The notes beneath the pieces are model-generated. The model did no database searches, was not told where the DNA came from, and saw nothing but the letters and a program-made list of their open reading frames with translations. Positions 25,176 through 37,187 of a DNA stretch of 64,000 bases are shown in pieces; positions within the stretch are counted from its first letter, which is position 1; every line of letters begins with the position of its first letter. Source of the stretch: Lytechinus variegatus. Taxonomy: Eukaryota > Echinodermata > Echinoidea > Temnopleuroida > Toxopneustidae. The stretch lies in contig NC_054741.1 of NCBI RefSeq assembly GCF_018143015.1, positions 39,274,510 to 39,338,509 of the forward strand, given 5' to 3'. The translations under genes and the position numbers were made by a program.

Positions 25176-26604
25176 TAAGAAATATTGGATGAAAACAATG
25201 CAAAGGACAGTATATTAGCTAAGGGTTCAAAATATGAATGCTTGTCATGTGTTTAAGCTTTCTTTAGAAGTTCATATATTTTTTATATATTGAGAAATTT
25301 GCAGTATACTCTACCATTCAATCGAATGATACCAATTAACAAATATCAACAAAACATTTTGTAAAATATGATAAATAAATTTATGTTTAACCATAGATGG
25401 GTAGACAATAACCTATTATATAATGGGAGGTTGCCCCAATGATGACAAATACCACAACAAATGAATACCTGGGGAAAAAGTGTCCACCCTTCCCCCCTCA
25501 GCCAACATACTGATTTTTTTTCTGGGGGGGGGGGTGTCAGAAAAGACGTGTGCTCCTCTAAATAGGGATGACATTTGTCCTTTCTAAGGATTTTTTACCA
25601 TTCCTGACAAGGTTTTTTTTCAGCTATGCCACTGCAGGAATACAATCTGTTTTATCTCATGAAGCTTTGCATTTTTTTCTACTGAAGAAAATTCTTACAC
25701 ACCTACCTTTCATAAACTCCAATTGTTTCTTGTACACGGTACGTTTTCTGTGTTCAACACCCGTCGTGTCATTCCAAGATAAGGCTGGATCATCTACCTT
25801 ATCATCCAGTGTATTCGTCGTCCAAACTTTGAAAATGAAATAAAATCAATTTAAGTGTTGTAAAATCTGCATGTATGTGCAGATACAAACAAAAATAGAA
25901 TACTAATATAGTAATAGAAAAATAATGATCTTAGAACTTTAATGTTAAAGATATTTTTCATGGACCTCTGATTACCAGCCCAGAATTTAGGATAAAAATA
26001 AGGAAATGTGATAGTATTTCAGCGTAGTTCAGACAAGGCTGTATTATAACTGTACATGCTTTATACTAGTAATAGCTATGTCATCTGAAATCAAATTTCT
26101 AGAGCAGCAATTTTCAAGAGGGTAATCGATGACATAAATTCCATTTTTCTGGTATTGACAATCGCAGAAGCAGATCCAAGTGGGCACATTTGACCTGTGC
26201 CCCCACCTTGAGAGCAATAGTTGATGTGTTTGATAAAAATGTGGCTTTCTTACACAAGTGTTCTCCCCCCCCCCCTTCGAAAGTTACAGCAAATATTTAT
26301 ATTAAAAATATTGTCTCATACAAGAGGATCTCCTTTTTGGTTTGCTTGTTATTTAAAGTTTCCTTGGGAAAATGTGCCCCACTACCCCCTTTGAGAAATC
26401 ATGGATCCGTTCATGGACAATCATATGCCAGTGGATGAACTCCAGACGTTTTTTAGGCAAGTTTTGATCAGTAAATAAATAAAAACAGATAAAATGTGAT
26501 CACAGGACAAACTTAACTTTAAAAGAGGATAAAATTTACTTTAAAAATTGATATGCCTAGCCCCATGAAAGGATCTAAGAATACCCTCCGGCACTAATGC
26601 AGTT
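25176..26604. other. No gene seen
   Basis: AT-rich sequence with G/C homopolymer runs (25524-25533, 26267-26276). Small open frames show no recognisable motif. Confidence 0.4.
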
Positions 26605-26611
26605 TCACACC

Positions 26612-27661
26612 AGCCAACTCACAGTGAACAATTGTGTACAACGGATAGCGGAGCGTGAACGTAGCGGTCGTGTACATTTTTGCTTATTACATGACGTCAT
26701 CCAGCCACTGCCGAGAACCAATTTATGAATGAAAATATAGTAAGCATGCGCAGTGCAAGCCTTTTGTTTCCCCACACAGAATTCCACCAAAACAAGTGTG
26801 CAATTCCCTATCACCTCGTACCAAAATCGACCTAGAATTTCAATTTTCCTATATTTTATATGAATTATGAAAGGTATTCTCGGAGGATCTATTTTCTCAC
26901 CGATACCGCACAGGTAAGCGAATTTTGAATACTTCTTGCTTTTCCATCAAAATCTTACGAATTAGCGTCTATATGTCATCGTGTTCCTTGGAATTTGTAG
27001 AGTCTATCGCAACGTGCATAAAGTCAATTGGCTTCCGGGTTTTGGAGCGTCGCGTGAATATGCATGAAATTGCATTTTCGATAATTTTCGATCGATACCG
27101 GAGCGATCCGATCACGAACCAAGACCATTTACCGTGTACACAACATGACCGGATATCGTTATCGATACTTCCGCACGCAGTCCAAAGGAATTATTTTTGG
27201 GACCACGTGGTCATGACGTGATCTGCGCTATTGACCAATCAGCGATCTTCGAATCGCTGTGCGGAGACGATCTATCCGTTGTACACAGTCTATGGACAAT
27301 TGTTCGTTGTGCATGCAACTTCAAGCAAAACTCCCCACCAGAATTGTCTACACACATTTTGAGATCAATACACAATATGCCCACCACTTTTCAAAATATT
27401 GCGGATCGCTTGGATTCGCCGTCATGTTGATATGGACCGAAGTTATGCGATCAAAAGATTCGCATGCGGCATGCTGGCAGTTTGTTTGCCACATGTTAGC
27501 ATGATTTGGTTGCTAACTTCAGTCCATATAAATATTACGGCGAATCCGAGAGATCCGCGAAGTGATGTCTACGGATTAGATCAACGACGTCGAGATCGAA
27601 GACTAAATACAGCCATTCCCAATATTTTGAAAAACGGTGGGTATATTAACATCGAAATGTG
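26612..27661. repeat. Nested inverted repeats, including a 27353-27661 foldback
   Basis: An outer pair, 26612-26650 and about 27268-27320, shares TATCCGTTGTACACA and ACAATTGTTC in inverted orientation. An inner foldback has arms 27353-27437 and 27520-27661. It pairs CCCACCACTTTTCAAAATAT with its inverted partner at 27620-27641, and GCGGATCGCTTGGATTCGCC (27401-27420) with 27539-27558. CpG density is higher than in neighbouring sequence. The four small frames here arise from the repeat. Confidence 0.6.
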
Positions 27662-27765
27662 ACTGAGAGACCTGTCATGACATTTGGGAACAAGTTTTGG
27701 TGATGAGGTATGCTGGTAATCGGCCGGTGCAAAACTGCATTTGCGCCAGTTTTCTCTGCATATTC

Positions 27766-27890
27766 ATTGCAGCCTCTGTAGAAAAATTGAATAGGAATCG
27801 TTTGTCACTCGTCCAGTCACAGTTCCACACACAAAGTGCACATTTTACCATTGAAATAGTATGTGCAATGAGTGGTGTGTACAGTGTAGC
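27766..27890. repeat. Dispersed repeat shared inverted with 36715-36785
   Basis: GCAGCCTCTGTAGAAAAATT and GAATAGGAATCGTTTGTCAC are found, reverse-complemented with small changes, at 36722-36782. Between 27891 and 29318 I see no gene; C/T-rich low-complexity sequence lies at 28900-29040. Confidence 0.5.
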
Positions 27891-29318
27891 AAAGTTATAG
27901 ACCTGCATAGCCTTTATCATTTTTTAAACTTTAGGACCCTTACCATGTTTCACCTCCATTTTATCTCATTTACCAACATCTATCAACAACAACAACAACA
28001 CATTATAGGCCTAATTTCAAAGCAATATTTGTCGGCAAGTTTTCAATTTCAGTAAATTAACGTGTGCAGTAACGGTCTATTTATTCACAATTAAAACTTT
28101 GACAGTCTTGACATTAGCATTAACAAATCATTCATTCACGAATTCAATGTATTCAGAGATGGTTTTTGTAAAACATTGACAATAAACATCAGGCAATATG
28201 AGCGAATTACTATTCAATGCTCGCCGATCTTAACTCTGCCAATACAAAGCATAAACCATAAGCACTCCCTATCGTCAAAGCCACGTCCCGGCCCGTAGAG
28301 CAGCGGCCAGCGCCAACGGGGCAGTGACGGTGGCAGTGCAGTGGTCGTGCATGTCGTGGCAGTACAACGACATCTAACATTTTGAGACAATTTGAGAAAT
28401 AAATCAAAGAAAATTGTTATAGAACTTACTGTTATAGCCTTCTACAAATGACTTTGAAGTCGCTGTCCGAATCTGACCCGTGTTCCTTTAGTTTTTGATG
28501 AATTATCGACGGACTTATCAACAGCAAAACGGTAGTACCGGTAGATCGAGTTTTCTTTTTCAAATATTGCACTTGGCGGTTAGCTAGACGTTCGCGCGTG
28601 CGTAGTGCGAGAACAACACGTATAATAGAGCTACCTGGCAAGCAGCCAAGCGGCCCCTCTCGCCAAAGCATATGGGGGGGGGGATAAATTATGACAAAAT
28701 ATGGGGGGAGGGGACTTCTTCGCCAAGATAAATACACATCCCGATATGGGTGGGGGGTGAATTAAAACCAAATCAGGGGTGTCTTCTTTTTCCTCTCGAT
28801 TGGTTCTGGGTTGGAAACCATGATGGCGTGAGTGCATGCCACGTACTGTTTTCCTTGGATCTTGGAATCTATGAAAAAAGTTTTCGATCCCTTCACTTTT
28901 TTTTCCTGTTCTCTATGTTATTTTCTTTTTTATTTTCGTTGTCTTTTTTTCTTTTCTGTTAATCTTTCTTTTCTTCTTTGCCTTTTTTCTTTTCTTGTTT
29001 TTTCCCCTTTATATATATATTTTTTACTCACTCCTCTTCCCTTTTAATTTGCTTTTGTAATGATTGAAATTGAGATTTCATTCAGTAGATTTCTTTTCTG
29101 TTACATTGTACTATACCCTGTATGGTGGCAGGGAATTTTGATAGGGGTGAGGGAGCAAGACCATGTGGATAAATCATTTCAATCAAGTAATGCCGGCCTA
29201 TAGAATAGCTCTCCTCTTTATAAACGCCGTCCACAAGTGGGAAAGAATATTTAGAGCCTAAAATAGAATTAGAATTTTGGAAATATCATTTGTAAAAAAA
29301 GGGTGAAATAATTCATGA

Positions 29319-30333
29319 TTGGAAGCAGCTATAATAGCATTAGAGGCACATACTACTCAGACACCATTTGACACCACTGAGACACCATTGGGTATATGGT
29401 TTACAATTCATCATACCAGTCATACCATTATAGAGACACATACTACTGAGACACCATTGAATACCACTGAGACACCATTGTATACCACTAAGACACCATT
29501 GGTGCATGGTATACCATTTATTATACCGGTCATACCATTAGAGGCATATACTACTGAGACACTATTGAATACCACTGAGATACCATTGTATACCACTGAG
29601 ACACCATTGGATGTATGGTATACTATTCATCATACCAATCATACCATTACAAGCACATACCACTGAGACACCATTGAATACCACTGAGACACCATTGTAT
29701 ACCACTGAGACACCATTGGGTATATCATGGTATACCATGCAGTCATACCATCAAAGACACATACTACTGAGACACCATTGAATACCACTGAGACACCATT
29801 GTATACCACTGAGACACCATTGGTGCATGGTATACCATCCATTATACCAGTCATACCATTAGAGGCATATACTACTGAGACACCATTGTATACCACTGAG
29901 ACACCATTGGTGTATGGTATACCATTGATCATACCAATCATACCATTACAGGCACATACTACTGAGACACCATTGAATACCACTGAGACACCATTGTATA
30001 CCACTGAGACACCATTGGATGTATGGTATACTATTCATCATACCAATCATACCATTACAAGCACATACCACTGAGACACCATTGAATACCACTGAGACAC
30101 CATTGGGTAAATGGTATACCATTCATCATACCAATCATATCATTAGTCACATACCACTGAAACACCATTCGGTATATGGTATACCATTTACCATTAAATA
30201 AACTACCAATTACCATTAAGAACTTACCATTGAAACACCACTTAAATACCATTCGCGTACCATTTACCATTCAGATTACCATTCAACTACCATTCGGCAC
30301 CATTCAAATACCATTGGCGATTTTTATAAGGGT
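29319..30333 (+). repeat. 21-bp monomer / ~108-bp higher-order satellite (array 2)
   Basis: The monomer ACTGAGACACCATTGAATACC (21 bases) repeats in blocks of about five, forming a higher-order unit. The block marker TACTACTGAG or TACCACTGAG starts at 29441, 29549, 29658, 29762, 29870, 29957, 30066 and 30152. Spacings are 108, 109, 104, 108, 87, 109 and 86; the short ones equal 108 minus one monomer. The array fades into ACCATT-type units at 30185-30320 and stops at GATTTTTATAAGGG. Because 21 is a multiple of three, open frames run on both strands (7-residue TTETPLY-like repeats); they are not evidence of a gene. Confidence 0.9.
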
Positions 30334-33290
30334 CGGCCCGTCAAGAGCTATCAATAGACAAGGGCGGATCCAGCCTTTGCCAATGAGGGGGGGGGGGCGC
30401 GATTTTTTCTGCCAAATTTTCCCGATCGGCCGCTTGAAGTTGATTTTTGTTTGTATCTTTGAAGGGGTAGTCTTACAAGTCATTTCTAATCTTCATATAA
30501 TCTCATATATAAGGATTATTTAAAAAGTGCGAGTGCAAAGAGCGAGCTATTTCTTTCAAGTATTTGTCCTAAAATTTAATATTCTGGGCAATGTTTGTGA
30601 TCCTAAATGTGTATCCACCAACTAAATAATTACTGCCAGCGCGGAGCGCGAACAGTCAATTTTAATATATGTATATTTATCTATCAAAAAAGGGATTAAA
30701 ATACTTGATATTCCGATCTGTAAAAGGGACAATTTAAGTTCTGTATCACGCACTTTGTAGGAAAATTGTTATGGGTGGATATGGATCACAGTTTGAAATA
30801 AACTGATATGTTTCAATATTATTAGTTTGAGCTTTGACATAGGAGCGGGACATCCTAAGAACATTGTCATCAAATGAAAATGATGACTATCATATTTCTC
30901 TTCCTAAACGCGAAATAGAACTTGTCAATATTCCATTCTGAAAAAATGACATAGTGATTATTAAATTGACATCTTATCTATTAATGTAATAGGCCTAATG
31001 AGACCAGCGCAAATCGCTAGCCGATTTTTGCGTTGAATTGTCATAAAATGGGGATTTCAAGAAGTTTGTTATAGAATTAATATTGAGCTATATATACATA
31101 ACTCACGATGTTTATATGAAAGAGAGGGGGAAAGGAACACCCCCTTCTCCCGATCCGCCTGAGACAACATTATAACTTCTAATTTCTTCTTCTTTCTCTG
31201 TTTTTTAAAAATATATTTCGTGTACATGTCATCTTTTCAATTTTGATAGTAATTCCTAGTTTTTTTTAAAGTGTAAACAGATTTTATCATTTATGATTAC
31301 AATAGTCTGCTGGGCAAACCCTTCACTCGAAATATGGGTCTGAATGTGCAGCCTACTCAAGCCTTGTGTACTGAAGGCTCTCTCGCTCTGTATTGGAACA
31401 GCACGTTTTGTATGTGCTAGTCTTTGCGTGGAGGCACACTTGTTGATCAAAGTTCCAATGAGGGTCTGTGCCTGCAGACTAAATTCTATACATGTTGAGG
31501 ACCCCACTGGAAATACGTTTTCGAACTATTCTGTTAATGATTACCGATTTTATATTTTAATTGATTTAATTTCATTTATTATTTTCATTTATTTATTTAT
31601 TCATCTTTTCATTTATATTATTAATTTATTCATTTATTCTTTAGGTTATGTAAATGAAATACTAAAATATTAAATTAAGAGGAAAGGATTAAGACAGTAA
31701 TTTTACAGCTACAGCTAGTAAAGTATATTCATTTGCGAAAAAAAAAAATTCTTGTTTTTATCTTAAGATCGATCCGGGGACATTCATAACGTAGTTTACA
31801 GTCAAAGAAGTAAATTGTGTCAGGAACTCGTTGGCTGCAGTAAATAAATATTGTTTTTAAAAATGGATAACCGTTATCAATAAAGTATTGCCGGAATGAG
31901 CTCTTTGGTATAAACACCGCTTGCAAACCAATTATGCACATTGAAGACTAAACGCTGACTATATAAACAAAAGAAAATTATAAACTGATTGAAATTGCCA
32001 TTGCATACAATGGCATGTAAATGCAGTATTTTGTTTGTTTTATACAAAGAAAGCTCAGACTATGACGCCCATCATGATTTTTTCATACAATATGATTCTA
32101 TTTACATCACAATTTATATAATTATAGACACCGCCCCCCCCCCACACACACATATACAGTTATGCGCTATATACAGTCAATGTGAGTATGTTACATATGC
32201 AATCTTGACCTAAATTTGCCTTTTGGTAATTCAGGAAAGAAATAATAATTCTCGAAAATGAAATCATTCATGTGTCAGGTTTATTCCGAGCATTTTCCAA
32301 AATCGTTAACCATCAATTTTCACAGATTAAGTGTCAAAATTAAGCACTAAAGTGCAAAGTGATCATTGCAAGGGGAAAAGGTACGTAGAAAATATCACCT
32401 TACATCAGTATGGGACTAGATATCCATCCCCGCAGACACGGCGATCAGCCCGTGTGCGCACGCTAAAATTTATCATTCTGCGGCTCGCTTGCTGGGAATG
32501 AACTTGATTTTTCTCTCAATTACGAAACTCATCGTGGAAAAGGTTATCCAACATGCATTGATATACTCGTAAAATTTATCGTCATGTATCATTTACACAC
32601 AAAAAATAGAATATAACCCTTCTTTCGGAGAACTATATTATTAAGTTGTTCGAATCTAACGATTTTCTTTTGAAAACATAACAAAAAATTACCTGATTTC
32701 AAATGCCTGTCTTTTCCTTAAAAAAACTGGAGAACAAAATCCACCCCCGTTATTATTTATGAAAAATACTAAAAAGTGTACTTAGATGCTTTTGAAGAAA
32801 ATGAAAATTTAAGGGGATTCGAAAATAAGGATTTTGCAATGTTATATCAAATTTCTGTTATATTTTCATCAATTTTGGGATTGCATCGAAATGACTGATC
32901 ATTCGAAGTCTTACCGACATTTGCTTGTAAATTTGGTATATGTTGGTACACTGATAGTCAACGTAAATGATAAACATTCATAGCCTCACTAAAATTTAAC
33001 AATTCCATTGTTTTTATGATATTAATGTCGCAGACATTTTAGAGAGTGAAAAAAGTGATGCTCACGAACGTCAATAACAATACGGCTAAGCGAGAAGGCC
33101 TTTCAATGGCGCGCTCCACTGATTTGAGGCCGTGAACATACGTGGCGACACAGGCGAGTCCACCACCGCATGCAATTTGCACAGTTACTGATCTCGGCAC
33201 TTCATGTACAGAGAGAGCGGCAGTCAGGAGTGAAATCCGAACATGCTTTTGCAGTCTCGTTGTTTATGATAGTTTTTTTTTATAAAAATA
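30334..33290. other. No gene seen; one MITE end
   Basis: No coding exon is supported. GGGTCTGTGCCTGCAGACT at 31462-31480 matches the arm of the 2215-2460 foldback. A C run followed by CACACACA lies at 32133-32151. Confidence 0.4.
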
Positions 33291-33394
33291 AATTATTAAC
33301 TAAATGAATAGAATGACAGACAAAATCAAAATAAACAGATACATAATGGAAAGACAAATTGAAGTTTGATGGATTGATACACTTAGAAGCTGCC

Positions 33395-34275
33395 GAAAGA
33401 TAGATAGAAGACTGATAAATAAATAGAGACAAGATAGACAGATAGATAGATAGAAATAGAGAGAGAGGTGGATAAATAGATAGATAGATAGAAAGAGAGA
33501 GAGAGTTGTCGTAGATAGAAATATGGACGGACAAAGAGAAAGAGAGAAAATGCTAGAGAGGGAGAGAGATAGAGAATTTGAGAGACAGATAGATAGATGT
33601 TAGATAGATAGAAAGATAAAGAATGAGAGAGAAAGAGAAGATAGACAAATTAACAGATAGATAGATACATAGATAGATAGATAGATAGAAGTAGAGAAAG
33701 ACAGACAGATGGATAGATAGATAGAGATAGATAGATGTTAGATAGATAAAGAGGGAGAGAGACAAATAATATTAACAAATTAACAGATAGATAAGTTAAA
33801 AAAATAGATAGATAAATAGATAGAGAGAATAAGAGAAAGACAGACAGATGGATAGATAGATAGATAGAGAGAGATATTAAATAGATAATTAAAGAATGAG
33901 AGAGACAGAGAAGATTATTAACAAATTAACAGATAGATACTCTAGTTAAAAAATAGATAACTAGAGAGAAATAGAGAAAGACAGACAGATGGATAGAGAG
34001 ATAGAGAATTTGAGAGATAGATAGATGTCAGATAGATCAAGAATGAGAGAGAAAAGCGACAAATATACTGTAGTTACATAGGTAGGTAGAGAGAGAGAGA
34101 GAAATAGAGAAAGACAGACAGATGGATGGATAGAGAGATTTGAGATAGATAGATGTTAGATAAAGAATGAGAGAGACAGAGAAGATTATTAGATAGATAG
34201 ATACTGCAGTTACATAGATATATAGAGATAGAATTTGAGAGATAGATATATAGACAGAGAGAAAGACAGACATCA
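33395..34275 (+). repeat. GATA/GAGA satellite with ~140-bp higher-order period
   Basis: The marker AGAGAAAGACAGACAGATGG occurs at 33693, 33832, 33973 and 34106, spacings of 139, 141 and 133. Each unit also contains GATAGATGTTAGATA, an AATGAGAGAGA block and ATTAACAGATAGATA. The Ser/Tyr/Leu/Ile-rich antisense frames are repeat translations. Confidence 0.85.
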
Positions 34276-34429
34276 GCAAGTCGGCAAGGCAAATGATCAA
34301 ACCTGGAAAGTATAAGCTCATGCAGCTGCATTTGCAAGACAGTACGGTATGTTCTGCGGATAACTTCGGTGCGGACTTTGGATCGCGCGCCCAGCTGATA
34401 ATGTCAACAAACGTAGACGTAGACTTTTC

Positions 34430-34503
34430 ACTAGTCGCTTTTTAGCTACTTTTCCGGAAAATGCCTTCGCCAGGGTGTAAAACGGAAACGCGCGTACCGG
34501 TAC
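34430..34503 (-). repeat. Uninterrupted relative of the 19925-20210 segment
   Basis: Reverse complement of this stretch matches 19925-19963 joined to 20158-20205 without the intervening ~190 bases. It therefore acts as the empty-site paralogue for the SINE-like insertion at 19964-20157. Confidence 0.7.
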
Positions 34504-34596
34504 ATGGTGTATCGCTTCTGAAATACAGATCATGTTATTGACATTGGGCCGGCCTGGCCTTGCATTGGCCTACCAGTGCAGTGTCACTCACACTAG

Positions 34597-34651
34597 TACG
34601 AGGTTAGTATATACTAGGTTAGTATATACTATATAGTATACTAACCTCGTA
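34597..34651. repeat. Inverted repeat around TATATACTATATAGTATA
   Basis: TACGAGGTTAGTATA (34597-34611) is inverted exactly at 34637-34651. AGGTTAGTATATACT is also directly duplicated at 34601 and 34617, giving two alternative hairpins. No function is evident. Confidence 0.75.
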
Positions 34652-35075
34652 CACCGTACCGCATTTGGCCCTGGATTTCTAAGAAGTCGGCAAACATCGC
34701 TTCATTGCAGAAGAAGTAATATTTACCGAAACTCCCTCTCGCTACTCATCGTAGCCTGGAGTAGCCTGGCCCTGGGGCGTTTTGGGGAGTGAAAGTCATA
34801 TACTGTAGGTATGGTCACTCCCCACTAACGCCTGGGAGCCCTACCTATATTCCCCCACGAACGGGTACAAAACCAGAAACTTTCGCCCCCGAGAATTCTA
34901 CTTTCCCACTAAAAGATTTAGCACTAAAACATGTACATGGCCATGGGGTCCAACTTCATTTCCAACATTTCTGTGATATTGATTTCATTTTTAAAGAAGA
35001 ATTCATTACAAAAACGAGAGATTTGTTTTGAAAAGATGGGAAGAGCTTACGGCCGTGTTTACGTCGCCATCTTGA

Positions 35076-35151
35076 TTTCTTTGTCTTCCGCTTGGCGACA
35101 GCACGCAAATCCCGCGATTTGCGTGCTGTCGCCAAGCGGAAGACAAAGAAA
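35076..35151. repeat. Near-perfect 76-bp palindrome
   Basis: The two 38-base arms are exact reverse complements except for one mismatched pair near the centre (35112/35115). Left-arm landmarks are TTTCTTTGTCTTCCGC and GGCGACAGCACGCAAAT. It adjoins the 3' side of the minus-strand LINE remnant. Such a long perfect arm is unusual here, where other inverted repeats are diverged. It could be a very young hairpin, a snap-back duplication, or an assembly or sequencing foldback artefact. Confidence 0.85.
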
Positions 35152-35159
35152 GTCTGGTT

Positions 35160-36560
35160 TTTGCAACACGAAGATAGGAGTCTGTATTTCAAAAAGCTTT
35201 AGAGCACTTTAATGGCATCTGGAAAATGTTTCAGAAGATTATTTCTGAGATGGGTATAGGCTATGCATTCACTAACAAATGGAAAGACAGTTTCTGCAGG
35301 TGCATGGCAAGCAGGACAACTTGGGTCGGAAATTTGGGTGAGATAGGTGCTGGTAAGAAGCTGAGCTTTCATATTGATGGCTATCCGGAGATGTGCAGGG
35401 TAAATGACGGACGGGAATACATGATAGGGAAGCACCAAGTCAATATCATGGAACAGAAGAAGGGACGACTTAAGGGAGGTTTCTTCGGAGAGGGATGCAA
35501 GGGCCTTACTTTCCTCTGCATTTGTTGCTCTCTTCTTTCATGTCAGATACGAGCAACCTTGCTGCAGGAGATCCAGTAGAGATGAAAGATTGTACTTCTC
35601 TAGTTGAACCTTGAGGACTTTAATGGTAGGAATAGTAGGCTCCTGGAACACTCGAAAAGATCCTGTGCTCAATCCTGTCCCGAAGAAGAGAGATAATCTT
35701 TCCCAGAAGATGCAGATGTAGGAGATTAATTGAGTCAGATAGAAGGGGAATCCCTGTAGGCAGAGGAACAACCTCCTGTGCAGTTGTCCTTGGAAGACTA
35801 CCGGTAAGTAGCTTTTTGAAAAGATGGCTCTGCATCACATCCAAGGCCCTATCCGGTAGGTTAAGAGCCTCAATTCTGTACAACATTCTGGGGGCATTGA
35901 ATGTTTTCCACAGTGAGGAGACAATGACAGGGGACAAAACACTCCGGTAAGCACCAGTACCTGTCAAGCTGTACAGGGCCTTATTACCCTTTTTAAAGAT
36001 CTCATGGGTGCGATTCAGAGGAGTGCAAGACACCAAGGTGAAGATGGCAGGCCTCAACAGGAATGTTGTCCGAACGACCGAACCAAAGTGCCATTGGAAA
36101 TGTGCAGAGTTACATCCAGGGTTGAATATCACTACAGGAGGGATTGATGGTGTAGTGCCACTGTTTAGTGTACTCCAAGACAATATCAAGCATACGCTGT
36201 AAATCTTCAGGGAGGTTGGCAAGGAGTATTAAGTCATCAGCAAGCACAAGAGTTTACAGCCTATGCCACTCTTCCTCAGCTCCTGTATGAGCCCATCGAT
36301 GTAGATCAAATAAAGAAGAGGAGGGAGGATTCCTCCTTGATGTACACCTTGTAGGATAGGAAACCAGTCGCTCTGTCTGTCCTTCCATGCAACAGCTCCA
36401 GAAAGACCTTGATACAGCTGAAAAAGGATGTTCTATAGATAACCTGTCACCCCATCATGATAGAGCTTGTTAAGAAGACCATCGTGCCACACTGTGTCAA
36501 ATGCCTTGGCATTGTCAAGGAATGATGCATAAGTTGTTCTACCATGTTTAGTATTAGCTT
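35160..36560 (-). pseudogene. Decayed non-LTR retrotransposon reverse transcriptase
   Basis: Read on the minus strand from about 36530, the frames give in order: LDNAKAFDTVWHDGLLNKL (RT motif A region with the catalytic-type Asp); a stop after DGVTGYL; QGVHQGGILPPLLYLIYIDG (motif B region); then the motif C Asp-Asp, readable only after a frame change near 36245-36260. A 200-codon frame (36222-35620) covers the region after the RT core. A last piece (35438-35199) contains CPACHAPAETVFPFVSEC, a Cys/His cluster common near the C terminus of LINE proteins. Several stops and frame changes make it non-functional. It is distinct from, and older than, the LINE at 52850-54745. Confidence 0.85.
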
Positions 36561-37187
36561 CAAGCTTTTTCTTATATTTCTTACATATTTTTCCTGATGA
36601 ATGACATAACAATAGTCAATAGGCCTAGTCTATAATAAATATTAACATTTAAATCCTAATTGGTCGGGGGTCTTAGGCCACTCATCGCGCATGCAGTTTT
36701 CAATGGCAAATGCGCACTCTCTGTGGGAATTGTGACAGAGTGACGAACAATTCCTATTCAATTTTTTATACAGAGGCTGCAGTAAATCTCTAAAATGCAC
36801 TCATTCTATGAACAAGGTTATGATATAGTTCTCTGTTACTACTCCCTGTGTGGTGAAATAAGGTTGGCAATTTTTGGCTTATTTTTTCTCTTTCTTGGGG
36901 ACATATGCTTGATTTTTTGACACTGTCATTTTCCATTACAGCTATTCATCCTATAACTTGGCTCAATTTGATTCTTTAATTTTTTCATAAGTTAAAATAG
37001 AGATTGAAAAATGACAATTGTCTTGCCATATTACTTTCCACCAATAGAGGGCGTACACAAAAATATGCCCAAAATTCAAGTTCTCGAGTGCTCTAGTGAA
37101 TACCAAAATTACTCCCAAGTTACTAATGAAAAATTTGCAACTGTATGGAAATTAGTATTTTTGATCACAAAGTGATATTTTAATGAT
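36561..37187. other. No gene; repeat fragment
   Basis: It contains the inverted relative of 27766-27830 at 36722-36782 (GACGAACAATTCCTATTC, TACAGAGGCTGCAG). Nothing else is recognised. Confidence 0.4.

Noticed and set aside
29319..30270. Repeated TTETPL (+) and NGVSVV (-) frames
   Set aside because: A 21-base period keeps both strands open; composition follows the satellite.
20962..30333. CRISPR-like direct repeats
   Set aside because: Units are contiguous and diverged without unique spacers, in a clearly eukaryotic sequence.
33280..34337. Ser/Leu/Tyr-rich antisense frames
   Set aside because: Translation of the GATA/GAGA satellite.
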